Assembly: GCA_900128395.1 (NCBI GenBank)
Contig: LT649559.1
Location: 1 to 20,400 of the forward strand
Direction of reading: 5' to 3'
Length of the DNA: 20,400 nt
Source of the DNA: Stramenopiles sp. TOSAG23-2
Lineage: Eukaryota > Sar
This document shows positions 8,272-15,995 of this stretch, in pieces. Every line of letters starts with the position of its first letter. Position 1 is the stretch's first letter. The notes under the pieces are model-generated. The model saw only the letters and a list, made by a program, of their open reading frames with translations, ran no database searches and had not been told where the DNA came from. The position numbers and the translations under genes were made by a program.

Positions 8272-10437
8272 ATGAGTTTACGTTTAGCAAAGAAACGATC
8301 GATCGAGTTGGAAAAAAAGAAAGATGAGGAAAAAGATACTAGCTCCGCACCACCACCGAAAAAAAGAGCTAAAGTTGTTCCAAAGAAGAAAATGCCAGCA
8401 AAGAAAAAAGCCCCAGCAAAGAAAAAAGCACCGGTAAAGAAAAAAGCGCCTGCAAAGAAGAAAGCACCTGGAAGAAAAAAGGCAGCACCAAAGAAAAAAG
8501 CACCTGCAAAAAAAAGAAATAGCAAAAAGAAATCAAAACACGAAGATTATTTTGATGCATCTTCTTCAGACGAAGATGATGACTCCTCTTCTGATGATGA
8601 CGATTCATCTTCCTCGGATGATGACGATTCTGATGACGATGATTCTTCATCTTCTGATGATGATGACGACGACGATGATTCCGATGACGACGACTCGTCA
8701 TCTTCTTCGGATGACGATGATTCCTCAGATGACGAAGATTCAGATTTAGAATATGAAGATGATTATGATGAGAATTTTTATAAAAAAGATGATGCAGAAG
8801 ACTATAATAAATTGATGGCTATGAAAGATGTTGAAAGGCAATTGGTTATTGAGGAGCGTAAAGCTGAACGTGAAACAAAGATGCAGCAATTTAATGTTGA
8901 GCGCAGAATTCGGCAAAGGAAAAAGCAGGAAAAGGAAGAAGCAAAACAAAAAAAAGCAGGTACAAGGCGTAAATCATCACGTGCACAAAGTAAGAAAACA
9001 ACAGCAAGAAAAGCGGCATTGGATAATTTGGCAAAAAAAAAACGTTCAAACAATCGCTCCAGAATGTCGGACTCGTCTTCAGAAGAGTTTTCTTCCTCTG
9101 AGGAGGATGATGATGATGACGAAGATTATGAATATGGCGGCACATTAAAACGCAGCGCAACTAGAAAAAAGAAAAAAGTTGGTAGCAAACGTGGTAGCAG
9201 TAGTAGTAGAGTAGATGATGCAATGGATGTAGATGATGATGACGAGGATGTGAAACAACGCGAGGCAGAAGTGAAACAACCGCGGATGGAGTATAGAAGT
9301 GTCATAGGTAGTGTTTCTCTTCAAAGAAAAGGTGCCCAACTTACACGTCAGGATGTTTATGATGATATCCATAAGCCATGGTTTAAAACAGCTGCAAGAG
9401 GCATGTTTGTTAGAGTTCGTAAACAACATGGGAGAAAAGGATATATGTTGATGAGGATACGCAAAGTTTATAGTGGCAAAAAGCCATATACGTTAATCCA
9501 TAAAAATGGTTTAGGTAGTTTAAAAACATTAGAGATGTTTCAATTGTATTTGCATACAGAAGATACTAAAGTCATGACGGTACCAGCAAAATTCATATCG
9601 AATGATAAATGCTCGGTTGAAGAATACAATTCATATTTAAAACGTCTAGAAAGTGTTAACTACACAGTACCACGACAGAATGAAATTGAAAAACATGTTC
9701 ATAAATATTCATTATTTAAAAAAGATACATCTGATGGAGATATATCAGCAATGATTGCAATGAATAAGAAATTTCGTAAAAAGGCGATTAATTTGTCCAC
9801 TGCTAAAATCGAGACACAACGTGAGTTGGAAGTAATGTTACAAAAACCAACGCCAGAAGATGAGATTGAAGCAGCGAAGCTTGAAGAGAGAATCAATGAA
9901 TTAAAGGATAAAATCGAGGATTTAAAGGCACAAGAGGAAAAAGATAAGACAGGACGTAATGCGAAAGATTTACGTACTGCGAAAATTAATGAAAGAAATC
10001 AATTAGGAAATATATTAAGAATGGACCATGCAAAGTCACAAGTACAACAACAGGCCGAGGCTGGAGCAATGAACCCGTTCATGAGACGTGCTACAAGACC
10101 AAAAATTTTGTGGGATATGCACAATGGCGACAAAGAGGAGTCGAAGAAAAAAGACGATGATGAGAAAAATAAAGAAGAGAAAAAAGAAGATGAAGCAGCA
10201 GCTAATAGTAAAAAGAAGAAGGAAAAGGAAAAAATACTTACATTGTATGATTTACATAATTTTAGCCTACCAAATGAAGATAATTTGCCATTTACGGAAA
10301 GTCAAGCTGAAACAGGAATCGATAGTAGTAAATATAACCCTGATGGTAGTGGTAAAATTGGATATGGTACAAAAAATCGCACTAAGATGCGAATTGAAGG
10401 CACAATGTCATTAAATGAATATTTAAATGGATTTTAA
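8272..10437 (+). CDS. RTF1: RTF1, Paf1-complex subunit with Plus3 domain
   Basis: 721 residues. The region from about residue 343 to 480 is a Plus3 domain: DVYDDIHKPWFKTAARGMFVRV, a basic middle, then MFQLYLHTED, FISNDKCSVEEYNSYLKRL and VPRQNEIEKH, in the order seen in human and yeast RTF1. After it come the RTF1-typical KFRKKAIN segment and a charged coiled coil (about 524-590) ending DLRTAKINERNQ. RTF1 links the Paf1 complex to elongating RNA polymerase II through phosphorylated Spt5 and promotes H2B ubiquitination in the nucleus. The N-terminus is unusual: residues about 41-83 are a run of (A/M)PAKKK-type repeats resembling a histone H1 tail. This is followed at about 93-170 by a long Asp/Ser tract rich in possible CK2 sites, then alternating acidic and basic stretches. 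The C-terminus has a second K/E-rich linker. ATG at 8272 is preceded by a TATA-like tract and an AACA context. Confidence 0.92.
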   Translation: MSLRLAKKRSIELEKKKDEEKDTSSAPPPKKRAKVVPKKKMPAKKKAPAKKKAPVKKKAPAKKKAPGRKKAAPKKKAPAKKRNSKKKSKHEDYFDASSSDEDDDSSSDDDDSSSSDDDDSDDDDSSSSDDDDDDDDSDDDDSSSSSDDDDSSDDEDSDLEYEDDYDENFYKKDDAEDYNKLMAMKDVERQLVIEERKAERETKMQQFNVERRIRQRKKQEKEEAKQKKAGTRRKSSRAQSKKTTARKAALDNLAKKKRSNNRSRMSDSSSEEFSSSEEDDDDDEDYEYGGTLKRSATRKKKKVGSKRGSSSSRVDDAMDVDDDDEDVKQREAEVKQPRMEYRSVIGSVSLQRKGAQLTRQDVYDDIHKPWFKTAARGMFVRVRKQHGRKGYMLMRIRKVYSGKKPYTLIHKNGLGSLKTLEMFQLYLHTEDTKVMTVPAKFISNDKCSVEEYNSYLKRLESVNYTVPRQNEIEKHVHKYSLFKKDTSDGDISAMIAMNKKFRKKAINLSTAKIETQRELEVMLQKPTPEDEIEAAKLEERINELKDKIEDLKAQEEKDKTGRNAKDLRTAKINERNQLGNILRMDHAKSQVQQQAEAGAMNPFMRRATRPKILWDMHNGDKEESKKKDDDEKNKEEKKEDEAAANSKKKKEKEKILTLYDLHNFSLPNEDNLPFTESQAETGIDSSKYNPDGSGKIGYGTKNRTKMRIEGTMSLNEYLNGF

Positions 10438-11178
10438 AAATTTTTTGAGTATATTAATATGCTTGTATTCTACTCTTTTCGTACATTTTTGTTATAACGT
10501 AATAACTACTATACTAATTTTATATTTATTATCCCAAATCGCCAAATTTTTACCATAATTATAATTATTTAAAAATAAAAAGTGATAAAATTTTATTTTA
10601 CTAATTTCGTCACTAATGTTTTGAAAGAAATAGCGGAATGTTTAATATACTGTATAATACAGTACAGAGCTCTAACGCTCCAACGCCAACCAAAATAGTA
10701 AGGTAAAAATTTAAAAAAGCGACGGAAATTTTTTAATGGAAATTATCAAAGTTATGGTAACAAAACTTTAACAATTGGTATTAATAAACATATAAATACT
10801 CAACCATATGAATATACAATGTTCTCATTCAATGTGACATTTTTTTAAATAAGAAAAGTGAATTCTGGAATTAAAAAGGAAATATTATAGCACATTTGCA
10901 ACGTGCCAAGCCACATCACAAAATTTGTTTTTTATTTATTTTATTATTTCAATTATTAATAAGCACATAATAAAGGATAATAATAAGCCCAGTAAGACTA
11001 TTACATGTATAAATCATATCTTCGCATTCTTTTTGTTATTGTTTGACTGAAATCATTATTTCCCCTTTTGTTTTAATTGCTGGTAAATGTACGTTGTATA
11101 TTGTATCACTAGTGAACAACTTGTTAATAAAATAGGGATAGATACTGCGAAAAACAAAAATAGTTAAAAGACTTGATC
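10438..11178. other. AT-rich intergenic region with a short palindrome
   Basis: About 740 bp after RTF1 without a credible gene. A perfect odd-centred 17-bp palindrome (TACTGTATAATACAGTA) lies at 10648-10664. A weak longer inverted relation joins AAATTTTTACC near 10545-10555 with GGTAAAAATTT near 10702-10712. The rest is A/T runs that should include the RTF1 3' end and the promoter of the following small ORF. Confidence 0.4.
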
Positions 11179-11379
11179 ATGGAAAGGGGAGGATTAGAAA
11201 GGGGAGGATATGTAAAAAAAAAAGTATTAAATCCTCAGGATGATAACACACGCGTTCAGTATAAATGGGTAGAAGGACCTGGAGGATATATAAAAATGAG
11301 TAACGGATTTTGGACATGGAAACCCGGTAGAGGTACTTATGTTCTGAAAGACGGAGAGATGCAATGGAAATTAAATTAG
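11179..11379 (+). CDS. Hypothetical 66-residue protein rich in Gly, Trp and Lys
   Basis: An ATG in the context ATCATGG opens a 66-codon frame ending in TAG. The in-frame TTG six bases upstream is unlikely as a eukaryotic start. The protein begins MERGGLERGGYVKKKVL, with a tandem ERGG(L/Y) repeat. It continues with VQYKWVEGPGGYIKM, NGFWTWKPGRGTYVL and EMQWKLN, a spacing of aromatic and Gly residues that suggests short beta strands rather than random translation. There is no signal peptide or membrane helix. I do not recognise the family. It may be a complete small protein or one exon of a longer gene. Composition unlike the surrounding low-complexity DNA favours real coding, but only moderately. 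Confidence 0.4.
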   Translation: MERGGLERGGYVKKKVLNPQDDNTRVQYKWVEGPGGYIKMSNGFWTWKPGRGTYVLKDGEMQWKLN

Positions 11380-11830
11380 AATATTTTGTACCTGCTATAC
11401 AAATTGCTGGGCAAGTGCGAATAAGATGCAAAGATATATATGTAAATTTATTTGATTTGCCATTTTCAAATGGATTTGACCGATATGGATGTTTTCAAAA
11501 GTCAAAACAAAAGTTTTTTAGATATATAATATATATATTAACAGTGATAAATGTAAATACGAGAAAGCTATATATGCCTATAAATCGAAAAAGAAAGATG
11601 CTGCGATAGTGATTATTACGCCGCGTTAAAATATTATTTATCAAACAATTTGTAAAAGATGTATGGTATGATATGGATTAAGTTTCATGAAAACGATTAT
11701 CAAAGACCCCTCCCTTATTTATAAAAATATTTTTTATAAAAAATATAAAAAATTATAAAAATAACTGAGAGACTGAGAGATGCTGCTGTGTCAGAGTTTA
11801 AATTTAAATCGTATTGTTAATTTAATATGG

Positions 11831-11863
<33 letters not shown>

Positions 11864-11994
11864 TTTACCAACATCGACTTTTGGATTTGTTAAAAAGAGA
11901 CGACACTCTAGGAGCAGACCCACACCAACCAACATATCCTTTTCTTGTAAAATATTTATATATGCATCAGACATCAAATCGCACACCCTAAGAA
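11380..11994. other. Intergenic region with (TA)n microsatellite
   Basis: About 0.6 kb between the small ORF and the former 3' end of the minus-strand ciliary gene. It has an uninterrupted TA dinucleotide run at about 11829-11856, a tract of AAAAATATTTTTTATAAAA type at about 11720-11760, and a GAGAGACTGAGAGA repeat at about 11767-11780. No credible gene is seen. Confidence 0.45.
11829..11856. repeat. (TA)n microsatellite
   Basis: A run of alternating T and A of close to 30 bases, the longest simple dinucleotide run noticed in the window. It is likely polymorphic in length and may cause assembly uncertainty. Confidence 0.8.
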
Positions 11995-12128
11995 TTATTC
12001 ATCAGTTGTAGCTTCACCTTCACCCTCATTTGTTGTCTCTTCCACCTGCTCTACTGCTGCTTCTTCTTCGTTTACTATTAATAATCGTTTTTTTTCAAGC
12101 GTTTGTGTCATATCTTCTAATTCTTTAT
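11995..12128 (-). pseudogene. Orphaned original 3' end of the ciliary gene
   Basis: Read on the minus strand, this stretch continues the coding sequence as it would have been before the 134-bp tandem duplication. The ancestral frame runs through ETTNEG and then EGEATTDE to a TAA at 11995-11997. Because the duplication is not a multiple of three, the current gene stops earlier (12129) in another frame, so this part is no longer translated with the gene unless the assembly is wrong. Confidence 0.65.
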
Positions 12129-12290
12129 TTATACGATCTTGTTCCTCTTGTACTTTCCCTCATTTGTTGTCTCTTCCACCTGCTCTACTGCTGCTTCTTC
12201 TTCGTTTACTATTAATAATCGTTTTTTTTCAAGCGTTTGTGTCATATCTTCTAATTCTTTATTTATACGATCTTGTTCCTCTTGTACTTT
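12023..12290. repeat. Exact 134-bp direct tandem duplication
   Basis: 12023-12156 and 12157-12290 read identical base for base, with copies directly abutting. Flanking bases differ on both sides, so there is no junction microhomology. The unit lies in the 3' coding end of the minus-strand ciliary gene. Its length of 134 is 3n+2, which shifts the frame. Confidence 0.95.
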
Positions 12291-13169
12291 TTTATTAACT
12301 ATTTCTTGTAAATGCTCAGGAAGTTCAATCATTTCCTCTTCTTCAACAACATCTGTTTTTCCTTCATCATCCATTTTATTTTCATCATTACTATTCATAT
12401 TATCACTATCAATTACTTCTGAATTTTCCTCCACAACTTTTTTTGGCACCGGACGTGGTACCTCAGTTGCAGCAATCAATGGAGTAGGACGCAATGGCGT
12501 TTCAACGACAACGTCTAATGGCAAACGCCTTAATTCTTGTTCTTGCGTAAATGCAACTTCATATGCTTTATATTGACGGAAATACGTCGATGTCATGAAA
12601 ACAGTAATTTTTTTCACTTCCTCCTTGTTAAAAACTTTCACACGTTCCGGTGCTTCTTCGACACTATGTTGCATTACTAAATTATGAAATGCTTTATATG
12701 CATCATCGCGTTTTAAAAATGTGGCTGATGTTATCTTGGTAGTTTCATCACCTTTGCTTGCATGAAATGTACGTTTTGCTATTGCAAAAAAACCTGACGT
12801 TTGTTCATCTGTAAACTTATTTTCTTGGCAAAATAAAACTGCATTTGCCATATAGTCAACATATATATCCCCACGAACTTCATCGTTGTTTACGTTTAAT
12901 ATTTGTTTCACATAATTGCGACGGCGGGCCATCGTTGTATCCCCTACAATGTTTTCATCATCGAATGTAATTTTACCACCGTCGCCTTTTTCATCTTCCG
13001 TTATATTTTCCTCAGGTCTACCAGGCATTATACGTGCTTGGTCTTCGTTTAAATCCACCCATATTAATCCACGTTCTGGTTTCACAACTTCTTGTACGAC
13101 TTCCTCCGTTGCTTCCACTACATTTTCCGCTTCCTCTCCTTCCACAATATTTTGTTCACTATCTGACAT
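12129..13169 (-). CDS. CFAP119: Ciliary central-pair C1a-32/CLAMP-family protein (CFAP119-like)
   Basis: 346 residues. The middle (about 80-210) fits the CLAMP family (flagellar C1a-32; human CFAP119/CCDC189): IYVDYMANAVLFCQENKFTDEQ, then a helix with a KRTFHAS end, then LVMQHSVEEAPERVKVF and STYFRQYKAYEVAFTQ. The family hallmark is a conserved L-x-x-H-S-V block followed by TY(F/Y)R(H/Q)(Y/F)K-x-Y-x-x-(A/V)FT. In Chlamydomonas C1a-32 sits on the C1a projection of the axonemal central pair and helps control beating. The acidic N-terminus (SEQNIVEGEEAENVVE) and the C-terminal coiled coil (QEEQDRINKELEDMTQTLEKKR) are less conserved. An exact 134-bp duplication replaces the former end EGEATTDE with KYKRNKIV, so only the tail changes. 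The start ATG is preceded by an A-rich context and TATATAAG at about -30. The family call relies on remembered family motifs. Confidence 0.7.
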   Translation of the reverse strand: MSDSEQNIVEGEEAENVVEATEEVVQEVVKPERGLIWVDLNEDQARIMPGRPEENITEDEKGDGGKITFDDENIVGDTTMARRRNYVKQILNVNNDEVRGDIYVDYMANAVLFCQENKFTDEQTSGFFAIAKRTFHASKGDETTKITSATFLKRDDAYKAFHNLVMQHSVEEAPERVKVFNKEEVKKITVFMTSTYFRQYKAYEVAFTQEQELRRLPLDVVVETPLRPTPLIAATEVPRPVPKKVVEENSEVIDSDNMNSNDENKMDDEGKTDVVEEEEMIELPEHLQEIVNKKVQEEQDRINKELEDMTQTLEKKRLLIVNEEEAAVEQVEETTNEGKYKRNKIV

Positions 13170-13744
13170 TTTGTATATGTATATGTATCTTATATAATTG
13201 TTCTCGTATTGATCATATTGATTTATATTCTGTTCTATCTATTCCTGTCAATATGTACATACATCAGTGTAGTATATTATATTTTCTTAAAACAATATAA
13301 TTAGAATAATATATATCATATTGATTTATATTCTGTTCTATCTATTCCTGTCAATATGTACATACATCAGTGTAGTATATTATATTTTCTTAAAACAATA
13401 TAATTAGAATAATATATATATAGTTATTAAAAAAACGGTTAATTGTTGGGAGATGCCTCTAATTTGGCGATGTAGATAATACATAATGCTGTACTGTAGT
13501 CGAATCTACAATGGTATTGCAATGCTATTAAAATTTAAAATATTTTGTATTCTTATTAGCTTGTTTTTCTATCAATCCGTATACTTGACTAGAAAACCCC
13601 AAAAACCCACCACATACATTTCATACATATTTTAGATATGATCATGCCACATTATCATGCCATTCCATTGCATTGCATTATACGTGTAGGCGCCTTGGTT
13701 CTTTCCTATCTTATTCAACATATTTTCCCGGCAGATTTTGAAAG
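13170..13744. promoter_or_regulatory. Divergent promoter region carrying a tandem duplication
   Basis: About 0.57 kb between the start of the minus-strand ciliary gene and the start of the plus-strand membrane protein. More than a third of it is the 103-bp tandem duplication listed separately. The rest holds TATA-like AT runs, a CCCCAAAAACCCACCAC patch near 13596-13612 and CATTGCATTGCATT near 13665-13679. It should contain the promoters of both genes. Confidence 0.4.
13212..13419. repeat. Exact 103-bp direct tandem duplication
   Basis: A unit starting ATCATATTGATTTATATTC is repeated with a period of 103 bp (13212 and 13315) and reads identical through 13419, giving a 2-bp (AT) shared junction. 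It lies just upstream of the ciliary gene and doubles any control element it holds, including its AATATAATTAGAATAATATAT end. Confidence 0.93.
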
Positions 13745-14401
13745 ATGTGTTCTAAAACATGTTGTGAGAGTTTAAAGCTATGTTGGTCAGTAAAATCAAA
13801 CATAGACGAGGCGAAAGAAAATTACGACCGGCATAAGGAATCAATTGATACAGTGAATAGTATCCATTCTAGAAATAAAGAAAGGAAGCGGGGAAAGACG
13901 CTGGCGGGGAAGAAACGGCGATCGTTTAAAAAGGCAAAGAACAGAAACAATTGTTGTCCGAAATTGGCCGCTGTTTACCATGATTTTGTAAATACATACT
14001 CAGATGCAATTGTTATTTTAACTGCATTAATATCTGTCGCAGCATTTTATAATGATTTTATTTCAGATATACAAGTTTTGGTTTTTATCTCAAATGTGCC
14101 AAACTACAATTGGATTGCCTTGATCATGTTTTTGTTCATGGCATGTCAATATTTTGTTGCTGTCTATGCAATTCAATCGTATCTAGAAGTTTGTGAAATT
14201 TCTCATATAGAAAATGTCTTTGGTTCGAAATGGATTAAATACCTTGTCGTAGAGGGAAAAAATAATAATGATAATAACACTGTAGCAGCAAATTGTGGAT
14301 TTGTTGTTGTATCACGTTCGTCACTTGCATCCAACGTATCCGCCAATTCGCCACTTGTAGCAGCAAATTGTGGATTAGTTGTCTTACCAACAACTGATTG
14401 A
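13745..14401 (+). CDS. Unknown two-helix membrane protein with basic N-terminus
   Basis: 218 residues. The N-terminus is Cys-rich (MCSKTCCESLKLCW), a plausible palmitoylation site. A strongly basic stretch (RNKERKRGKTLAGKKRRSFKKAKNR, about 44-68) precedes two hydrophobic segments. The first, with an internal FYNDFISD, is at about 86-116; the second is at about 123-146 and ends in AIQSYLEVCE. The acidic break within the first helix loosely recalls the D-x-x-x-D motif of XK-related proteins, but this is weak and I do not assign a family. After about residue 170 the frame becomes low-complexity (NNNDNN) and then contains two VAANCG(F/L)VV repeats that are antisense to the TNPQFAAT repeats of the opposite-strand ORF. 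The real 3' end may therefore differ. Start ATG is the first in frame. Confidence 0.6.
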   Translation: MCSKTCCESLKLCWSVKSNIDEAKENYDRHKESIDTVNSIHSRNKERKRGKTLAGKKRRSFKKAKNRNNCCPKLAAVYHDFVNTYSDAIVILTALISVAAFYNDFISDIQVLVFISNVPNYNWIALIMFLFMACQYFVAVYAIQSYLEVCEISHIENVFGSKWIKYLVVEGKNNNDNNTVAANCGFVVVSRSSLASNVSANSPLVAANCGLVVLPTTD

Positions 14402-14556
14402 ATCAAGGTATCACCTTTTTTCATTTGTAACTCCTTGCCTTGATCAAATACACTATGACTGGTTTTTAATCCATTTTTTTTTGGTATTTGAGGCTTGGTT
14501 TTTTTTGACGATACTAGCCGTCCTTGACGTAGTGCTTTTACTGAAGTGGAATTCAT
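14203..14556 (-). CDS. Hypothetical 117-residue basic protein, antisense overlap
   Basis: ATG at 14556 in the context TTAAATG opens a frame with natural-looking composition: TSVKALRQGRLVSSKKTKPQ, IPKKNGLKTSHSVFDQGKEL, MKKGDTLIQSVV. Two copies of TTNPQFAAT follow, separated by SGELADTLDASDERDT. The last 25 residues (VLLSLLFFPSTTRYL onward) are hydrophobic and lie antisense to the coding core of the plus-strand membrane protein, so they may not be genuine; splicing near 14280 is possible. No family recognised. The gene is convergent with its neighbour and the two reading frames share about 199 bp. Either one or both may be expressed. Confidence 0.38.
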   Translation of the reverse strand: MNSTSVKALRQGRLVSSKKTKPQIPKKNGLKTSHSVFDQGKELQMKKGDTLIQSVVGKTTNPQFAATSGELADTLDASDERDTTTNPQFAATVLLSLLFFPSTTRYLIHFEPKTFSI

Positions 14557-14701
14557 TTAAGGGTTTTTAGATGTATTTGTTTTGTCTGGATATATGTATA
14601 TTCAATTATATGTTAACGTTTATATGTTTAAGGATATGTTTCTTCTTGTGCAATGTTTCTTTGATATATATATATATGTATCTATTATATGTTTGTAAAA
14701 T

Positions 14702-14760
14702 ACAGGTACCTATTTCGATATATATATGTATACACATACGAAATATGCTGGTAACCTGTG
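14702..14760. repeat. Imperfect inverted repeat
   Basis: The left end ACAGGTACC-TATTTCG pairs with the right end CGAAATA-GGTAACCTGT, with unpaired bases between the blocks and a TATATATGTATACACA centre. It could be an old foldback remnant or chance in AT-rich DNA. Confidence 0.4.
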
Positions 14761-15115
14761 TGTGATAAAAATTATCGCTGATAATGTTTTTCACTTAGAA
14801 AGTGTTAGTGTTATTCCAATGCTAATGGATATTTTTTATTCGTTATTAATATTGGTGCACTTGCCTTAAATGACTGTTACTAGTTACTGTTAATTCTATT
14901 CCCTTGTTAAAGTTAAAAGTATCAGTTGATTTAATGCTGTTGTCAAGTATGGTACAGGTATTAAAATGAAAAAATGAGTGTGCTACGATGGTAACTTTTA
15001 TGATGTGGTAGGTGGTAGTAGATGCATCCTGTATTGTATAGTATACAGGAGGATATCTGTACAAGATGCAGAAAACACTACATACATAAAGGTATACTTA
15101 TATTTTTTGCTTTCC

Positions 15116-15285
15116 AAAAAAGGCGGAAAATAATCCAAAAGTTTTAACCCAAAAAAAAGTACATTTCATGCGTTTTATTTTTCCAAAATGCAAAGTTTGG
15201 CCTAACTTTGCATTTTGGAAAAATACAACGCATGAAATGTACTTTTTTTTGGGTTAAAACTTTTGGATTATTTTCCGCCTTTTTT
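15116..15285. repeat. Near-perfect 85-bp-arm palindrome (foldback element candidate)
   Basis: 15116-15200 is the reverse complement of 15201-15285 with only two mismatches, one beside the centre GGCC and one in the TTTTATTT / AAATACAA block. There is effectively no spacer. An 11-bp direct repeat (TTTTTTGCTTT) at 15103-15113 and 15284-15294 flanks it and could be a target duplication, but it is low-complexity and partly overlaps the arm end. No transposase is present. It could be a MITE/foldback element, a snap-back replication product, or a long hairpin RNA source. Confidence 0.92.
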
Positions 15286-15576
15286 TTTTGCTTTTTTTGT
15301 TTCATTAGAGTGCTGTATGCCATTGAGGAAAATGGTAACACTCGGGGATAATCTATGTCATCTTCATATAATAAAATCGTCGAAACAGATGTATAATATA
15401 ACGAAAAAACAAATTTAAGGATTTGTATCAATTTAAGGAATGTCGCTAAAACTCCCTTTGACTGTGAAAATCTTAATCTAAATTAAAATCTAAATCTAAA
15501 TTAACGTTGGTGTTAATAATATAATAAAACCTTAAAAAAGATATTATTATCGATGAAGTGATAATATTCTACTTTG

Positions 15577-15632
15577 AGATAGATAGATTAAGATAGATGG
15601 ATTAAGACAGGTAGATAGATAGACTAAGATAA
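15577..15632. repeat. Degenerate AGAT tetranucleotide repeat
   Basis: Repeated AGATAGAT, AGATAGATGGATT and GTAGATAGATAGACT units with TTAAG interruptions. Simple repeat without visible function. Confidence 0.6.
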
Positions 15633-15791
15633 GATCTAAAATCATTGCAAAGAAAATGGCGATGTGACCGAAGGAAGCAAAAGAGTTCGCCGCAGATGAT
15701 GGAGTAAACATAAAATATATTTTTTGATAAAGGTCATGATAAGGAAAATCCTGAACAACATACTGTTGTATTATAATACATTAGTTTAACG

Positions 15792-15995
15792 TCACTCTTG
15801 CATTAAATTTTCATTTACTAATTTTGAATGATCTCGTGCACGCTTCGTTTCATGTTGTAATGATTTTAATCGATTTACCTCAATATCGTAATTAGCAATT
15901 TTTGTTGCCAATTCTTCGATTCGTTGTTTGTAATTTAAATACAATGCATTTGTTTTATTATAATGTTGTTTGATGTTATGAAGTTGATATTGTTT
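15792..15995 (-). CDS. Candidate terminal exon encoding a coiled coil
   Basis: About 67 codons to a TGA. The peptide (KQYQLHNIKQHYNKTNALYL, then QRIEELATKIANYDIEVNRL, then SLQHETKRARDHSKLVNENL) has heptad-like spacing and charge typical of a coiled coil, unlike the low-complexity shadows around it. No ATG opens the frame; the only in-frame initiation-like codon is TTG at 15999-16001. Immediately upstream on the minus strand is TTTTATTTGCAG, a good 3' splice acceptor, with the exon starting AAACAATAT at 15995. I therefore read this as the last exon of a spliced gene rather than a free ORF. Family unknown. Confidence 0.42.
   Translation of the reverse strand, partial: KQYQLHNIKQHYNKTNALYLNYKQRIEELATKIANYDIEVNRLKSLQHETKRARDHSKLVNENLMQE

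Larger units (their letters stand above)
14557..15791. other. Long intergenic region with palindromes and simple repeats
   Basis: About 1.2 kb with no credible gene; small ORFs here lack ATG starts or are low-complexity. It holds an imperfect inverted repeat (14702-14760), a 22-bp hairpin (15028-15049; CCTGTAT/ATACAGG arms), the 85-bp-arm palindrome (15116-15285), an AATCTAAAT-type run (about 15473-15503) and a degenerate AGAT tetranucleotide region (about 15577-15632). Confidence 0.5.

Noticed and set aside
8151-8949. Long open frames antisense to or out of frame with RTF1's Lys and Asp/Ser tracts
   Set aside because: They are mirror translations of low-complexity codons (runs of Phe/Leu, His/Arg or Met/Thr) and show no independent coding character.
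10535-10780. Degenerate MITE joining AAATTTTTACC and GGTAAAAATTT
   Set aside because: Only about 11 bp match well, the sequence is A/T-rich and no target duplication is seen; chance is likely.
14571-14794. Overlapping small ORFs rich in Ile, Tyr and Cys on both strands
   Set aside because: They are translations of TATATA/TGTATA sequence, without any motif or sensible start context.
14846-15064. 72-codon minus-strand frame starting at TTG
   Set aside because: No ATG, no recognisable motif and no strong splice site pair; kept as intergenic.
15144-15431. 95-codon minus-strand ORF across the palindrome
   Set aside because: It encodes a self-mirrored peptide because it reads both arms of the inverted repeat; the palindrome explains it fully.
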